Assembly: GCA_015039365.1 (NCBI GenBank)
Contig: WION01000613.1
Location: forward strand, 1-20,000
DNA length: 20,000 nt
Source: Amanita rubescens
Lineage: Eukaryota; Basidiomycota; Agaricomycetes; Agaricales; Amanitaceae
Reading direction: 5' to 3'
Shown: positions 19,691-20,000 of the stretch, piece after piece
Layout of the letters: the number at the start of each line of letters is the position of its first letter
Numbering within the stretch: the first letter of the stretch is position 1
Notes under the pieces: generated by a model
Told to the model about the DNA's origin: nothing
Seen by the model: only the letters and a program-made list of their open reading frames with translations
The model's database searches: none
Made by a program: the position numbers and the translations under genes

Positions 19691-19970
19691 GAGAAATAGC
19701 AAAATACTCTGCCAATAATGACACTGCAATTGGCAGAGCATTTTCTATTTTTATTTTGCAGATTATCATATACATGCCACCACCAACCATCAGAAAAAAT
19801 AGCAAAATACTCTGCCAATGACAACACTGCAATTAGTGGAGGATTTTCTATGTCTATTTGCAAATTATCCTATACATACATGCCACTAACCCTCAGAAAG
19901 AATAGCAAAATACTCCACTGGTGATGGGACTGAAATTGGTGGAGCATTTTCAATTTCTATTTGCAGATTT
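19691..19970 (+). repeat. 103-bp tandem repeat, about 2.7 units, each with a hairpin
   Basis: AATAGCAAAATACTC recurs with exact 103-base spacing (AAAATACTC at 19701, 19804 and 19907). Each unit continues with an inverted partner ending GCATTTT or GGATTTT, then TCTATTT and TTTGCA, and the first two close with ATTATC and TATACAT. The stem of unit 1 is 19701-19716 with 19729-19744 (15 of 16 pairs). Units 2 and 3 have equivalent stems at 19804-19819/19832-19847 and 19907-19922/19935-19950. The block is flanked by AACTGGTCA repeats on both sides, so it may be internal to the same element, which runs past the end of the window. Confidence 0.8.
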
Positions 19971-20000
19971 TTAACTGGTCATAACTGGTCATCTTCTAAC

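Noticed and set aside
1..20000. CRISPR array, rRNA or tRNA genes, bacterial-type operons
   Set aside because: No spaced identical repeats of CRISPR type, no tRNA-like box A/B arrangement found by eye, and the intron-rich gene structure is eukaryotic. The 103-bp tandem repeat has no unique spacers.

Overview
The window looks like nuclear DNA of a filamentous basidiomycete, most likely an Agaricomycete. This rests on compact genes split by many 48-59 nt introns with GTRNGT-type donors, TATA boxes close to start codons, a fungal phenylalanine ammonia-lyase, an Mx/Vps1-type dynamin GTPase and the first part of a RecQ-like helicase of a kind amplified in mushroom genomes. The species cannot be named from the sequence.

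Layout. (1) 1-533: the 3' end of an unrecognised gene whose coding-like stretches change frame several times. (2) About 682-4605: a large imperfect inverted repeat (arms about 1.1-1.2 kb, spacer about 1.6 kb). Each arm carries one copy of a small secreted cysteine-rich peptide gene, and the copies point outward. The right copy (4239-4433) is intact. The left copy (1141-856, minus) has a triplicated 45-bp segment and a one-base frame break in the signal peptide. A third, decayed copy lies at 7832-8011. (3) 4966-5255: a coding-like remnant. (4) 5733-7203: a hypothetical nuclear-type protein with a KEN box, possibly a cell-cycle-regulated APC/C substrate; its second exon holds a one-base frame break. 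(5) 10536-13035: a complete six-exon phenylalanine ammonia-lyase gene. (6) 14132-17068: a complete twelve-exon dynamin-family GTPase gene. (7) 17069-20000: a gene-poor, repeat-rich end with a MITE-like inverted-repeat unit, a helicase fragment cut off just after its Walker A motif, a cluster of AACTGGTCA-type palindromic repeats and a 103-bp tandem repeat whose units each contain a hairpin.

The PAL and dynamin genes are ordinary single genes with all key residues present, and nothing shows that they work together. The most unusual part is the inverted duplication of the cysteine-rich peptide gene. The two intact-looking C-terminal domains differ at seven bases, all synonymous, which indicates protein-level constraint. 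The rest of the arms has diverged with substitutions and indels.
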